Shown here one piece after another: positions 1-7,681 of a stretch of DNA of 64,000 nucleotides. Location: the NCBI RefSeq assembly GCF_900177275.1, contig NZ_FXAG01000007.1, forward strand, positions 122,879-186,878. Reading direction: 5' to 3'. Source of the DNA: Pseudogulbenkiania subflava DSM 22618. GTDB lineage: Bacteria > Pseudomonadota > Gammaproteobacteria > Burkholderiales > Chromobacteriaceae. The notes under the pieces were generated by a model, which had not been told where the DNA came from, did no database searches, and saw nothing but the letters and a program-made list of their open reading frames with translations. Position numbers and translations under genes: made by a program. Position 1 is the first letter of the stretch. Each line of letters starts with the position of its first letter.

Positions 1-441
1 GTCGCCCTTCTTCAGACGGGCCGAGTCGATGACCTCGACCTCGGCATCGTGGCGCGCTTCCGCCAGCTTCTTCGCCACCACGTTCCGGCGCGAGCCGCGC
101 AGCGCCGCCGCCTGCGCTTTGCCGCGGCCTTCGGCCAGCGCTTCGGCGAAGTTGGCGAACAGCACGGTGAACCACAGCCAGGCCGCGATGCCGAGGATGA
201 AGCCGGCGGGCGCCTCGCCCTGGCCGGTGAGAGCCTGCACGCCGAGCAGCGTGGTCAGCACGCTGCCGATCCACACCACGAACATCACCGGGTTGCGCAG
301 CTGGGCGCGTGGTGACAGCTTGCGGAACGAGTCGACGATGGCCGGCTTGACCAGTGCCGGGTCGAACAGCGGCAGCCGGCGGGCATGACGCTGCGTGGGC
401 GTATGTTGGGGGAGGGAGGATGGTTTCGTCATATCGTTCAC
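1..441 (-). CDS. kdpB: KdpB, K+-transporting P-type ATPase subunit (5' part only)
   Basis: This is the start of KdpB, the ATP-hydrolysing subunit of the KdpFABC high-affinity potassium pump in the inner membrane. Only the first 147 residues are present; the gene runs off the left edge. Residues about 51-70 and 80-98 form the first two membrane helices. They are followed by [14 protein letters not shown], the conserved stretch that leads into the actuator domain. I chose GTG at 441 because AGGAG lies 7 nt upstream; the in-frame ATG at 432 is 16 nt from it. The gap to kdpA upstream is about 190 bp and holds a hairpin repeat, where kdp operons normally have only a few bases. KdpDE control is expected from the family, but those genes are not in the window. 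Confidence 0.93.
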   Translation of the reverse strand, partial: MNDMTKPSSLPQHTPTQRHARRLPLFDPALVKPAIVDSFRKLSPRAQLRNPVMFVVWIGSVLTTLLGVQALTGQGEAPAGFILGIAAWLWFTVLFANFAEALAEGRGKAQAAALRGSRRNVVAKKLAEARHDAEVEVIDSARLKKGD

Positions 442-460
442 TTTGTTTCTCCTGGAGGTC

Positions 461-600
461 GTTCTCAACGTGTGACGAGCGGCCGTCAGCGAGGGGCGGC
501 TGGAGCGCAGGAACCGGAATGGACATGTAGTCCATGAGGATCATGGCTGAGCGAATCTCCCTCGGAGATTCGCACGCTCAGAGCACCTCCCAACTCGAGA
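461..600 (-). repeat. Dispersed hairpin repeat, copy R1 (kdpA-kdpB gap)
   Basis: This is one of four related intergenic elements (others near 17000-17080, 39510-39673 and 49345-49440). Read on the minus strand it has hairpin 1, GCGAATCTC/GAGATTCGC with a 5-nt loop (551-573). Hairpin 2 is TGGAC/GTCCA with a 5-nt loop (520-534), followed by CATTCCGGTTCCTGCGCTCC. The copy near 39600 has the same arrangement, but its hairpin 2 is TGTAC/GTACA, a compensatory change. The outer limits are approximate. It lies inside the kdp operon and could affect kdpB expression; that is inference. Confidence 0.7.
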
Positions 601-633
601 TCACGGCCGCGCAGTAGCGTTGAGGACGGCTTC

Positions 634-2421
634 TTAATGGCCGAACAGTTGCAGCTGCTCCACCACCGGCCCCAGCGCCAGCGCCGGGATGTAGGTCAGC
701 GCACCGACGATGATCACGGCGCCCACCAGCAGCACCACGAACAGCGGGCCGTGGGTGGGCATGGTGCCGGCCGAGACCGCCAGGCGCGGCTTCCTGGCCA
801 GGTTGCCGGCGATGGCCAGCACCGCGACGATCGGCACGAAGCGGCCAAGCCACATCGCCAGCCCCAGCAGGATGTTGTAGAACGGCGTGTTGACGGACAG
901 GCCGGCGAAGGCCGAGCCGTTGTTGTTGGCAGCCGAGCTGAAGGCGTACAGCACCTCGCTGAAGCCGTGCGCTGCCGGGTTGAAGACGCCAGCGAGGCCG
1001 GCCTTGCTCAGTACGGCCACGGCGGTACCGCCCAGCACCAGCAACGGGGTGATCAGGATGGCGATCGACACCATCTTCATCTCGTAGGCTTCGATCTTCT
1101 TGCCCAGGTACTCCGGCGTGCGGCCGATCATCAGGCCGGCCAGGAACACCGCCAGCATGGCGAAGACCAGCATGCCGTAGAGCCCGGAACCCACGCCGCC
1201 GAACACCACCTCGCCCAGCTGCATCAGCCACATCGGCACCAAGCCGCCCAATGGCAGCAGGCTGTCGTGCATGGCGTTCACCGCGCCGCAGCTGGCGGCC
1301 GTGGTGATGGTGGCGAACAAGGTTGAGGCGACGATGCCGAAGCGCGTTTCCTTGCCTTCCATATTGCCGGCCGAGCCGTCCACGCCGAGCTGGGTCAGGA
1401 GCGGGTTGGCGTGCATCTCAGACCACTGCACCACGGCGAACATGGCGATGAAGATCAGCGTCATGGCCGCCAGCAGCGCCACGCCCTGGCGCAGGTCGCC
1501 AACCAGGCGGCCGAACATGAAGCACAGCGCCGCCGGGATCAGGAAAATCGACAGCATCTGGGCGAAGTTGGACAGCGGCGTCGGGTTCTCGAACGGATGC
1601 GCCGAATTGGCGTTGAAGAAGCCGCCGCCATTGACGCCCAGCATCTTGATCGCTTCCTGCGAGGCCACCGGCCCCATGGCGAGGGTCTGCTTGTCGGTCT
1701 TGACGGTTTCCATCACCGGTTTGCCGGCGGCGTCGACCAGCGGCTGGCCGCGCGCGTCGGTTTTCTGCTGCTGGTAGGTAATCGGCTCCACCAGCTTGAC
1801 GTCCCGATAGGCGCTGAAATTCTGGATCACGCCCTGGCCCACCAGGAACAGCGCGAACAGCAGTGACAACGGCAGCAGCACGTAGCCGGTGGCGCGGCCG
1901 AGGTCGAGCCAGGCGTTGCCGAGGCCGGCGGCCGAACGCCGCACGAAGCCGCGGATCAGCGCTATCACCACCGCCAGCGCGGTGGCGGCCGACAGGAAGT
2001 TCTGTACCGTCAGCACCAGCATCTGGGTCAGGTAGCTCATCGTCGTCTCACCGGCGTAGCCCTGCCAGTTGGTGTTGGTGACGAAGGAGACGGCGGTATT
2101 GAAGGCCGAGCCAGCCTCCACCGCCGTCATACCCGACGGGTTGAGCGGCAGGCCGCCCTGCAAGCGCTGCACGGCGTACACCGCGATCACCCCGGCGATG
2201 TTGAACAGCAGGATGGCCGTGGCGTAGCGCCACCATGGCATGTCCTCGTTCGGATCGCTGCCGATCAACCGGCACACGCCGCGCTCGAAGCGGCCGAGCC
2301 AGGCATAGCGGGAGCTCAGGCGGCCGTCCAGCACGTGGGCCAGATAGCGTCCGAGCGGCCAAGCCAGAGCCAGCAGCACGGCCAGGTAGAGGCCTAGCTG
2401 CCAGAAGGGAGAGGCGTTCAT
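634..2421 (-). CDS. kdpA: KdpA, potassium-translocating subunit
   Basis: KdpA is the membrane subunit of KdpFABC that binds and conducts K+; it is related to the Trk/Ktr potassium transporters. The 595-residue length matches the family. The protein is hydrophobic throughout, with about ten membrane segments. Selectivity-filter-type loops are visible, including [15 protein letters not shown] near residue 260 and [11 protein letters not shown] near residue 112. The ATG at 2421 overlaps the kdpF stop (ATGA), so the two are translationally coupled. kdpB follows after the repeat-filled gap. Confidence 0.97.
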   Translation of the reverse strand: MNASPFWQLGLYLAVLLALAWPLGRYLAHVLDGRLSSRYAWLGRFERGVCRLIGSDPNEDMPWWRYATAILLFNIAGVIAVYAVQRLQGGLPLNPSGMTAVEAGSAFNTAVSFVTNTNWQGYAGETTMSYLTQMLVLTVQNFLSAATALAVVIALIRGFVRRSAAGLGNAWLDLGRATGYVLLPLSLLFALFLVGQGVIQNFSAYRDVKLVEPITYQQQKTDARGQPLVDAAGKPVMETVKTDKQTLAMGPVASQEAIKMLGVNGGGFFNANSAHPFENPTPLSNFAQMLSIFLIPAALCFMFGRLVGDLRQGVALLAAMTLIFIAMFAVVQWSEMHANPLLTQLGVDGSAGNMEGKETRFGIVASTLFATITTAASCGAVNAMHDSLLPLGGLVPMWLMQLGEVVFGGVGSGLYGMLVFAMLAVFLAGLMIGRTPEYLGKKIEAYEMKMVSIAILITPLLVLGGTAVAVLSKAGLAGVFNPAAHGFSEVLYAFSSAANNNGSAFAGLSVNTPFYNILLGLAMWLGRFVPIVAVLAIAGNLARKPRLAVSAGTMPTHGPLFVVLLVGAVIIVGALTYIPALALGPVVEQLQLFGH

Positions 2422-2510
2422 GCCAGGTTCTCCGCGTTTAGCAGGACGTAAAGCAGATAGACCAGTAGCAGCACGGCGATCAGCCCTGCCAGAGCGTACA
2501 AGGTGTTCAT
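2418..2510 (-). CDS. kdpF: KdpF, small stabilising subunit
   Basis: A 30-residue hydrophobic peptide starting [10 protein letters not shown], almost entirely one membrane helix ([15 protein letters not shown]). KdpF stabilises the KdpABC complex in the inner membrane. Its stop overlaps the kdpA start as ATGA. Its own start overlaps the stop of another one-helix small gene upstream in the same way. Confidence 0.9.
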   Translation of the reverse strand: MNTLYALAGLIAVLLLVYLLYVLLNAENLA

Positions 2511-2599
2511 TTCTTGGCCTCCAGGCGACGGCAGGCGCTGACCAGAAGCAGCACCAGTGCGCTACATGCCGCGATCAGGGCCAGGTAGATAAAGTCCAT
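2507..2599 (-). CDS. One-helix small protein at the head of the kdp operon
   Basis: A 30-residue reading frame starting [10 protein letters not shown], with one membrane helix ending in a basic tail (CRRLEAKK). GGAG lies 6 nt before the ATG at 2599, and the stop overlaps the kdpF start (ATGA); both support real translation. An in-frame ATG at 2611 would add META but places the start ahead of that ribosome site. I recall similar small genes in front of kdpF in other proteobacteria, without a demonstrated role. It might be a second KdpF-like subunit; function unknown. Confidence 0.65.
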   Translation of the reverse strand: MDFIYLALIAACSALVLLLVSACRRLEAKK

Positions 2600-2611
2600 G
2601 GCGGTCTCCAT

Positions 2612-3009
2612 GACGGAATGGGTAGGAACAGTTGAAGCTTAGGGAAGGGGGCGTAAACGGCGTGTCGTAATGCGGGTGTGAGATATAAAAAAAACGTAAA
2701 TCGCATGGCGGGCCGCGCCGGCCGGCACTGATAGCGGATGCCGGCTCAGCCCGCAGGGGACGGCAGGGGGAGATGGCCGGGCGCTGTCGCGAAAAAGCAC
2801 TGGCAATCGGCGCCAGCGGCGTTTATATGAAATTTGTATTAACTGTCGCGTGATTTTGTAAGTAGTTTTTGTATACTGTGTCCGCTCGACTGCGCCAAAC
2901 CGAAGCAAAGCGGGCAAAAAACAGCAATCAGGGGAACGCGGCAGCGTGCGAGGCGGGATGACACCGCCCTGCTGTCGTGAAGAATAATAGCCGTAACGAG
3001 ACACACACT
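2612..3009. other. Divergent promoter region between kdp and the chemoreceptor
   Basis: This 398-bp gap has no convincing gene. Facing kdp there is a T-rich tract on the minus strand (2682-2694, ending in ATATC), a plausible KdpE or promoter element. Facing the chemoreceptor there is a TATACT -10-like box at 2872-2877, with no clear -35 partner, in AT-rich sequence. No sigma-28 (flagellar) promoter consensus was seen. All of these are weak single-site readings. Confidence 0.35.
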
Positions 3010-4881
3010 ATGAAATCCTTACGTACTCGCATGATGGTCTTCGTCATTGCCGTCGTCGTGCTGCTGTCGGCACTGCTCACCGGCGCGGCCTACTGGCAGA
3101 TGCGCAGCAGCCTGTTGGAGTCGATCCGCAACGAGATTCATCAAGCCGCCAGCGGCAAGGCCAGCTTTGTCACCGAATGGGTGCAGTCGCGCCAGGCGGT
3201 CGTCGCCGCGGTGCTGCCGCACTTTGGCCAGGGGGATCTGAAGCCGGTACTCGACCAGGCGCATGACGCCGGCGGCTTCGACGACATGTACCTCGGCCAG
3301 CCCGACAAGACCATGACCCAGTTCACCAAGGCCGTGCCGGTGCCACCGGGCTACGACCCGACCGGCCGCCCGTGGTACAAGGCCGCCGCCGCCTCCGAAG
3401 AGGCGATCGCTTCGCCGCCCTATATCGATGCTGCCACCAAGCGTCCGATCATCACCTTCGCCAAGGCGCGCCGCGACGGCGGCAGCGTGGTGGCGGTGGC
3501 CGGCGGTGACGTCACGCTGCAGCGCGTGGTCGATGAAATCGTTTCAGCCAAGCTGCCCGGCGATGGCTACGCCTTCCTGATGACCCAGGACGGCCTCACC
3601 ATCGCTCACCCGGCGCCGGATTCCGGCCTGAAGAAGATCACCGACGTGATGCCGGGCTACGATCCGGCGGCCGTCAGCAAGGATGGCCAGATCCAGCAGA
3701 TCAGCCTGGACGGCAAGACCTACCTGAGCACCCTCTACCCGGTCGGCAAGACCGGCTGGCTGCTGGGCGTGATGGTGCCGCTGGCGGCCGCCACCAGCCA
3801 GCTCGACCACTTGCTGCTGCTGATGGTCGGCCTGCTGGTGGTGGGCGTGGTGATCGCCTCGGTGGTGGTGTACGGCGGGGTGGCACGCATGATGTCCGGC
3901 CTGTCGCTGATGCGCGACGCCATGCGCGACGTCGCCAGCGGTCACGGCGACCTGACGCTGCGCCTGCCGGTGAAGTCACAGGATGAAGTGGGCCAGATTG
4001 CCGAAGCGTTCAACCAGTTCATGGCCAAGCTGCGCGAGATGTTCCTCACCGTACGCCACGAATCGCAGGCGCTGGCCGACGATGCTGCCCAGCTCAACCG
4101 CGTGGCCGAGCAGATTGCCGACGATTCGCGCGTGCAGTCGGGTGAACTGTCGGCCACTGCCGCCACCATCGAAGAGATCACCGTCAGCATCAATCACATT
4201 GCCGACCACGTCGGCGAAACCGAGACGCTGGTGTCCGAATCGCGTCAGAACTCGATCGAATCGCATCAGAGCATGGCCGAAGTGGCGCGCGAGGTGGAAT
4301 CCATCGTGCACTCGGTGGAGTCGCTGCAGCAGGTGATGAACGGCCTGTCCGGCCAGTCGGAAGAGATCAAGGGCATCGTGGCGGTGATCCGCGACATCGC
4401 CGACCAGACCAACCTGCTGGCGCTCAACGCGGCGATCGAGGCTGCGCGTGCCGGCGAGCAGGGCCGCGGCTTCGCCGTGGTGGCCGACGAAGTGCGCAAG
4501 CTGGCCGAGCGTACCGCGGTGGCCACGGTGCAGATCGCCCAGATGATCGACCGCGTCATGGAGCAGACCGGCCAGGCCATCGCCCACGCCGACACCACCA
4601 ACGCCCGCGTTGCCACCGGCGTGGCGCTGTCGCGCGAGGCAGCCGGCAAGGTCGAGCGCATCAAGGGGCACGCCGAGGACATCTCGGTGCGCATGAGCGA
4701 GATCACCTCGTCCACCTCGGAACAGGGGGTGGCCACCAACGAGATGGCGCGCAGCGCCGAGCGCGTCAACGCCATGGCGCAGCAGACCGACGCCTCGCTG
4801 CAGGATGCGCTGAAGACCATCCAGACGCTGGCTCAGCGTGGTGACGAGCTGCGCAGCCTGGTGTCGAAGTTCAAGCTGTGA
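3010..4881 (+). CDS. Methyl-accepting chemotaxis protein with periplasmic Cache domain
   Basis: A transmembrane chemoreceptor of 623 residues that passes ligand signals to the CheA kinase. An N-terminal helix (about residues 7-28) is followed by a periplasmic sensor of about 230 residues. The sensor carries [10 protein letters not shown], a hallmark of Cache domains that bind amino acids or small carboxylates. Next come a second helix (about 265-290), a HAMP linker and a cytoplasmic coiled coil. The coil contains the signature hairpin [20 protein letters not shown] and [19 protein letters not shown] chose the ATG at 3010; the in-frame GTG at 2977 adds a polar stretch ahead of the first helix and has no better ribosome site. 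The ligand is unknown. A second chemoreceptor lies at 51754-53235. Confidence 0.93.
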   Translation: MKSLRTRMMVFVIAVVVLLSALLTGAAYWQMRSSLLESIRNEIHQAASGKASFVTEWVQSRQAVVAAVLPHFGQGDLKPVLDQAHDAGGFDDMYLGQPDKTMTQFTKAVPVPPGYDPTGRPWYKAAAASEEAIASPPYIDAATKRPIITFAKARRDGGSVVAVAGGDVTLQRVVDEIVSAKLPGDGYAFLMTQDGLTIAHPAPDSGLKKITDVMPGYDPAAVSKDGQIQQISLDGKTYLSTLYPVGKTGWLLGVMVPLAAATSQLDHLLLLMVGLLVVGVVIASVVVYGGVARMMSGLSLMRDAMRDVASGHGDLTLRLPVKSQDEVGQIAEAFNQFMAKLREMFLTVRHESQALADDAAQLNRVAEQIADDSRVQSGELSATAATIEEITVSINHIADHVGETETLVSESRQNSIESHQSMAEVAREVESIVHSVESLQQVMNGLSGQSEEIKGIVAVIRDIADQTNLLALNAAIEAARAGEQGRGFAVVADEVRKLAERTAVATVQIAQMIDRVMEQTGQAIAHADTTNARVATGVALSREAAGKVERIKGHAEDISVRMSEITSSTSEQGVATNEMARSAERVNAMAQQTDASLQDALKTIQTLAQRGDELRSLVSKFKL

Positions 4882-5000
4882 CGGTGTCCTAAAAACGCTG
4901 GCCTTGCCTGAATGAAACGCCCGGCTTACCGGGGCTGTTGGAGCAAAAGCAGCGGGGGAGAATCCGAACCGGTTTCTCTCGATGAGTTAGCGCGGTACGC

Positions 5001-5030
5001 ATGGCCATGGAGCGATCCATGGCCATTTTT
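5001..5030. terminator. Intrinsic terminator after the chemoreceptor
   Basis: A perfect stem ATGGCCATGGA/TCCATGGCCAT with a 4-nt loop is followed by TTTTTCTTT. It lies 120 bp after the chemoreceptor stop. The opposite-strand reading has fewer Ts, so it mainly serves the plus strand, but it may also end the small minus-strand gene at 5042-5173. Confidence 0.8.
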
Positions 5031-5041
5031 CTTTCCTCTCC

Positions 5042-5173
5042 TCACGCACTGTTGGCTACCAACCAGCCTATATAAAACACGTTAGAAACAACAGCCAAGG
5101 CAACCAATAGGCTGCGGCCCCGGGGATTCAAGGTCGTTGGGTTTTCATCGGTCTGCGCAACCAGCTCGTCCAT
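5042..5173 (-). CDS. Possible 43-residue one-helix membrane protein
   Basis: A short frame starting MDELVAQTDE, with a polar N-terminus, an RGRSL basic turn and one hydrophobic helix (LLVALAVVSNVFYIGWLV) close to the C-terminus. The layout fits a small inner-membrane protein. An in-frame ATG at 5185 would add four residues. No strong ribosome site was found for either start, and I do not recognise a family. The terminator at 5001-5030 lies just downstream. It may be chance, but the clean membrane-helix pattern deserves a check. Confidence 0.4.
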   Translation of the reverse strand: MDELVAQTDENPTTLNPRGRSLLVALAVVSNVFYIGWLVANSA

Positions 5174-5185
5174 CCCTATAATCAT

Positions 5186-5514
5186 GGGTAAATGACTATT
5201 TCATAAAATCTCGCAGCTTTAAAATCAGGGAAATAGGTAATCAGGTTTTTCATAAATCGCCATTTATGCAAATTGATTTTTTGATAATATGGATTGCAAA
5301 GCACAAATACCGGGAGAGATACCATCGAGAAATAGGCAATTTAATTTGCGATGTGTATAAATATAAAAATCGGATATGCTGTTCTCCTGCTACCGGCTTG
5401 TGATTGCGCCAATGACGATAAATGAAAATGCCGGATGTAGCCCAAGTCCAGGAGTGTGTCTGAGTCTGTAAGCGGCTGCTGGCTGGGCTGCTGCAAAGGG
5501 AGGTCGTGACGACG
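5186..5514. other. AT-rich upstream region of the HDOD-kinase gene
   Basis: This 330-bp stretch is far more AT-rich than its surroundings, especially 5190-5380, with runs such as TATAAATATAAAAA. No gene is seen in it. It probably carries the promoter of the kinase gene and may be bent or a target of a nucleoid silencer protein; both are inference. GGGAGG at 5498-5503 is the likely ribosome site for the ATG at 5515. Confidence 0.4.
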
Positions 5515-7641
5515 ATGGATAGACTGCTCGCCGCCAAGGGGGGGAACCCAAGCGCAGCCGGCTCGGCGCAGCGTGACATTCGCGGCAAGCTCATGCTTGC
5601 GCGCTTGCCCACGATGTCGCCCATCCTGGTGCAATTGTTGGACTTGTGCCAGCGCGATGATCTGAACTTGTCCGATCTGTCGGCGCTGATCGGTCGCGAC
5701 GCCGGCATGGTCGCGCAGATATTTGCGCTATCCACCTCGGCCGCATTCCAGGGCCGCACTCGCCCGGCCACGCTCGATCAGTGCCTTTCCCTGCTTGGCA
5801 TGAATACCATCAAGACGCTCGTGATCAATGGGTCGGTCATGCAGGTTTTCAACCGGCTGGTCGATTGGCAAGAAGTCGATCTGGGCGAATTCTGGGGCCA
5901 CTCCCTGCGCACGGCGTTGATCGCCCGCGAACTGGCACGGCGGATGCATTACCCCAGCCTGGAAGAAGCCTACCTGGGGGGCTTGGTGCATGACATTGGC
6001 CGTCTGGCTTTGCTGGCAACGGTCCCGGAGGATTACCAGAGCATCTTCCGCGACTACCAGGACGGCGAATCGTTGTGTGCGGCGGAACATGCCGCGTTTG
6101 GGCTCACCCACGTCGAAGTGGGCGCCTGGATGGTGGAAAAATGGCAACTGGATTCGTTTCTTGGCGACAGCGTGTTGTATCACCACGAGCCATTCGAGCG
6201 CATGGTATCGGCCCCACCGCTGGTGCGCATCGTTCTCCTCGCGGATTACCTGGCCGCTTCGCACACGACAGAGCACCCTCAGCCCGATGCTTCCGCCGTG
6301 GCGCTATGCGGCGCAGCGCTCGACGATCTGCCGGCCCTGCTCGCTGCCGTCGAGCGTGATTTGCTGAACATCGCCGAACAACTGGGCATACGCCTTTCCG
6401 GTCCCAAGGCGGGCGAGCTGGCACCTCAAGCCGATGCCCTGCTGGCCGCGCGCCTTCAGGACATGCTGCTGGTCAATCAGGCTCTGGGCCAATCCAGTGG
6501 TAGCGCCTCGGCCATGCAGATTGCCGTGCAAGCACTCAAGATACTGTTCGATCTGGACGCGGCGCTTTGCTTCGAAGCGATCGAGGGGGAAAGCGAGCGG
6601 TTCCGCGCCAAACCGTTGGCTCACCATTCGGCCAAGCTGGCGCAACTGGAGTTCGTCCGCGGCAGCAGCACCTCTTTGCTGGCGCGGGCACTGGATGGCG
6701 TGCCGCAGCTGGTTATGCGCCAAGGGCAATTACCCTTGCTCGACGACCAGGTGCTGCGCAGCCTGGGCGGAGAAGGCATGCTGCTGCTGCCGCTGCGCAC
6801 GGCGTCTGCCCGGATTGGCGTGCTGGTGGCCGTGATCGACAGCGCGGATCGGGCTGCTGCATTGGCGGCCAAGCTGCCCTGTCTCGCGGTTTTTGGGTGC
6901 TTGAGCGCAGACCGCATTGCCCTGCAGCGCCGGTCCGGCAATGCCGCGGCGCTGGACGGCGGGGAGGCTGGCGCGGACAGCCGGCTCAATCGACTGGTGC
7001 ATGAGCTCAACAACCCGCTGGCGATCATCCGGAATTACGTCTCCATCCTCGAGGCAGCCAGCGCCGGCAAGGGCGCGCCCCAACCCGAGCTGGCCATCGT
7101 GCGCGAGGAAATCGACAGGGTGGCTCACATGCTGCGCGCCGCGCGCGAGCAGCAGGCCGAGGGGGCGGCGGCGCGGGGGCCGGTCAAGCTCAACCGTATC
7201 GTGGAGGATCTGGCGACTTTGTTCCGAGGGTCCATTCCGTTTGCCGGCCTGGTCGATATTCGTCTCGATTTGGCCGAGGCGCTGCCGGACATCGTGTCCG
7301 ACCGTGACCGGCTCAAGCAACTGCTGGTGAATTTGATCAAGAATGCCTTGGAAGCCATGCCGCAAGGCGGGCGCGTGACCCTCTCGACGGCAGCCTGGGG
7401 CTTGGGCGAGGCAGGGGCGTCCCATGTCGAAATCCGGGTCGAGGACAACGGCCCCGGCATTCCCAAAGAGGTGCTCGCTCAGCTCTACCAACCGGTGGCG
7501 AGCCAGAAACCCGGCTTTCATCAAGGGCTTGGGCTGGCCATCGTGGGGCAGCTGGTGCGCGATCTGAACGGTTTGATCAACTGCCGTTCGGATCAGCAGG
7601 GAACGCGTTTTCAGGTATTGCTGCCGCTCGACCGGCAGTGA
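5515..7641 (+). CDS. Soluble HDOD-domain sensor histidine kinase
   Basis: A 708-residue signalling protein without membrane helices. Residues about 25-225 form an HDOD domain (ARLPTMSPILVQLLDLCQRD, then HSLRTALIARELA and GLVHDIGRLA). A GAF-like sensor region follows (about 300-470). The C-terminus is a histidine kinase: phospho-acceptor His496 in LVHELNNPLAIIRNYV, N box NLIKNALEAMPQGG, G1 EDNGPGIP and G2 HQGLGLAIV. The ATG at 5515 has GGGAGG 11 nt upstream; the in-frame GTG at 5506 is too close to it. The next gene, 40 bp on, has a receiver domain and is the likely phosphorylation partner. HDOD domains are usually linked to signalling or regulation; a fusion to a kinase is uncommon. Confidence 0.88.
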   Translation: MDRLLAAKGGNPSAAGSAQRDIRGKLMLARLPTMSPILVQLLDLCQRDDLNLSDLSALIGRDAGMVAQIFALSTSAAFQGRTRPATLDQCLSLLGMNTIKTLVINGSVMQVFNRLVDWQEVDLGEFWGHSLRTALIARELARRMHYPSLEEAYLGGLVHDIGRLALLATVPEDYQSIFRDYQDGESLCAAEHAAFGLTHVEVGAWMVEKWQLDSFLGDSVLYHHEPFERMVSAPPLVRIVLLADYLAASHTTEHPQPDASAVALCGAALDDLPALLAAVERDLLNIAEQLGIRLSGPKAGELAPQADALLAARLQDMLLVNQALGQSSGSASAMQIAVQALKILFDLDAALCFEAIEGESERFRAKPLAHHSAKLAQLEFVRGSSTSLLARALDGVPQLVMRQGQLPLLDDQVLRSLGGEGMLLLPLRTASARIGVLVAVIDSADRAAALAAKLPCLAVFGCLSADRIALQRRSGNAAALDGGEAGADSRLNRLVHELNNPLAIIRNYVSILEAASAGKGAPQPELAIVREEIDRVAHMLRAAREQQAEGAAARGPVKLNRIVEDLATLFRGSIPFAGLVDIRLDLAEALPDIVSDRDRLKQLLVNLIKNALEAMPQGGRVTLSTAAWGLGEAGASHVEIRVEDNGPGIPKEVLAQLYQPVASQKPGFHQGLGLAIVGQLVRDLNGLINCRSDQQGTRFQVLLPLDRQ

Positions 7642-7681
7642 CGAGAGTGCAGGCCCGTTTTCGATCTGCGCCAATGGCGGT

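Noticed and set aside
551..573. GCGAATCTC..GAGATTCGC as a terminator for kdpA
   Set aside because: No T-run follows on either strand, and the same hairpin occurs in R4 away from any coding end, so it belongs to the repeat.
2977..3009. GTG start of the chemoreceptor 33 bases upstream
   Set aside because: It would put a polar 11-residue stretch ahead of the signal helix and has no better ribosome site.
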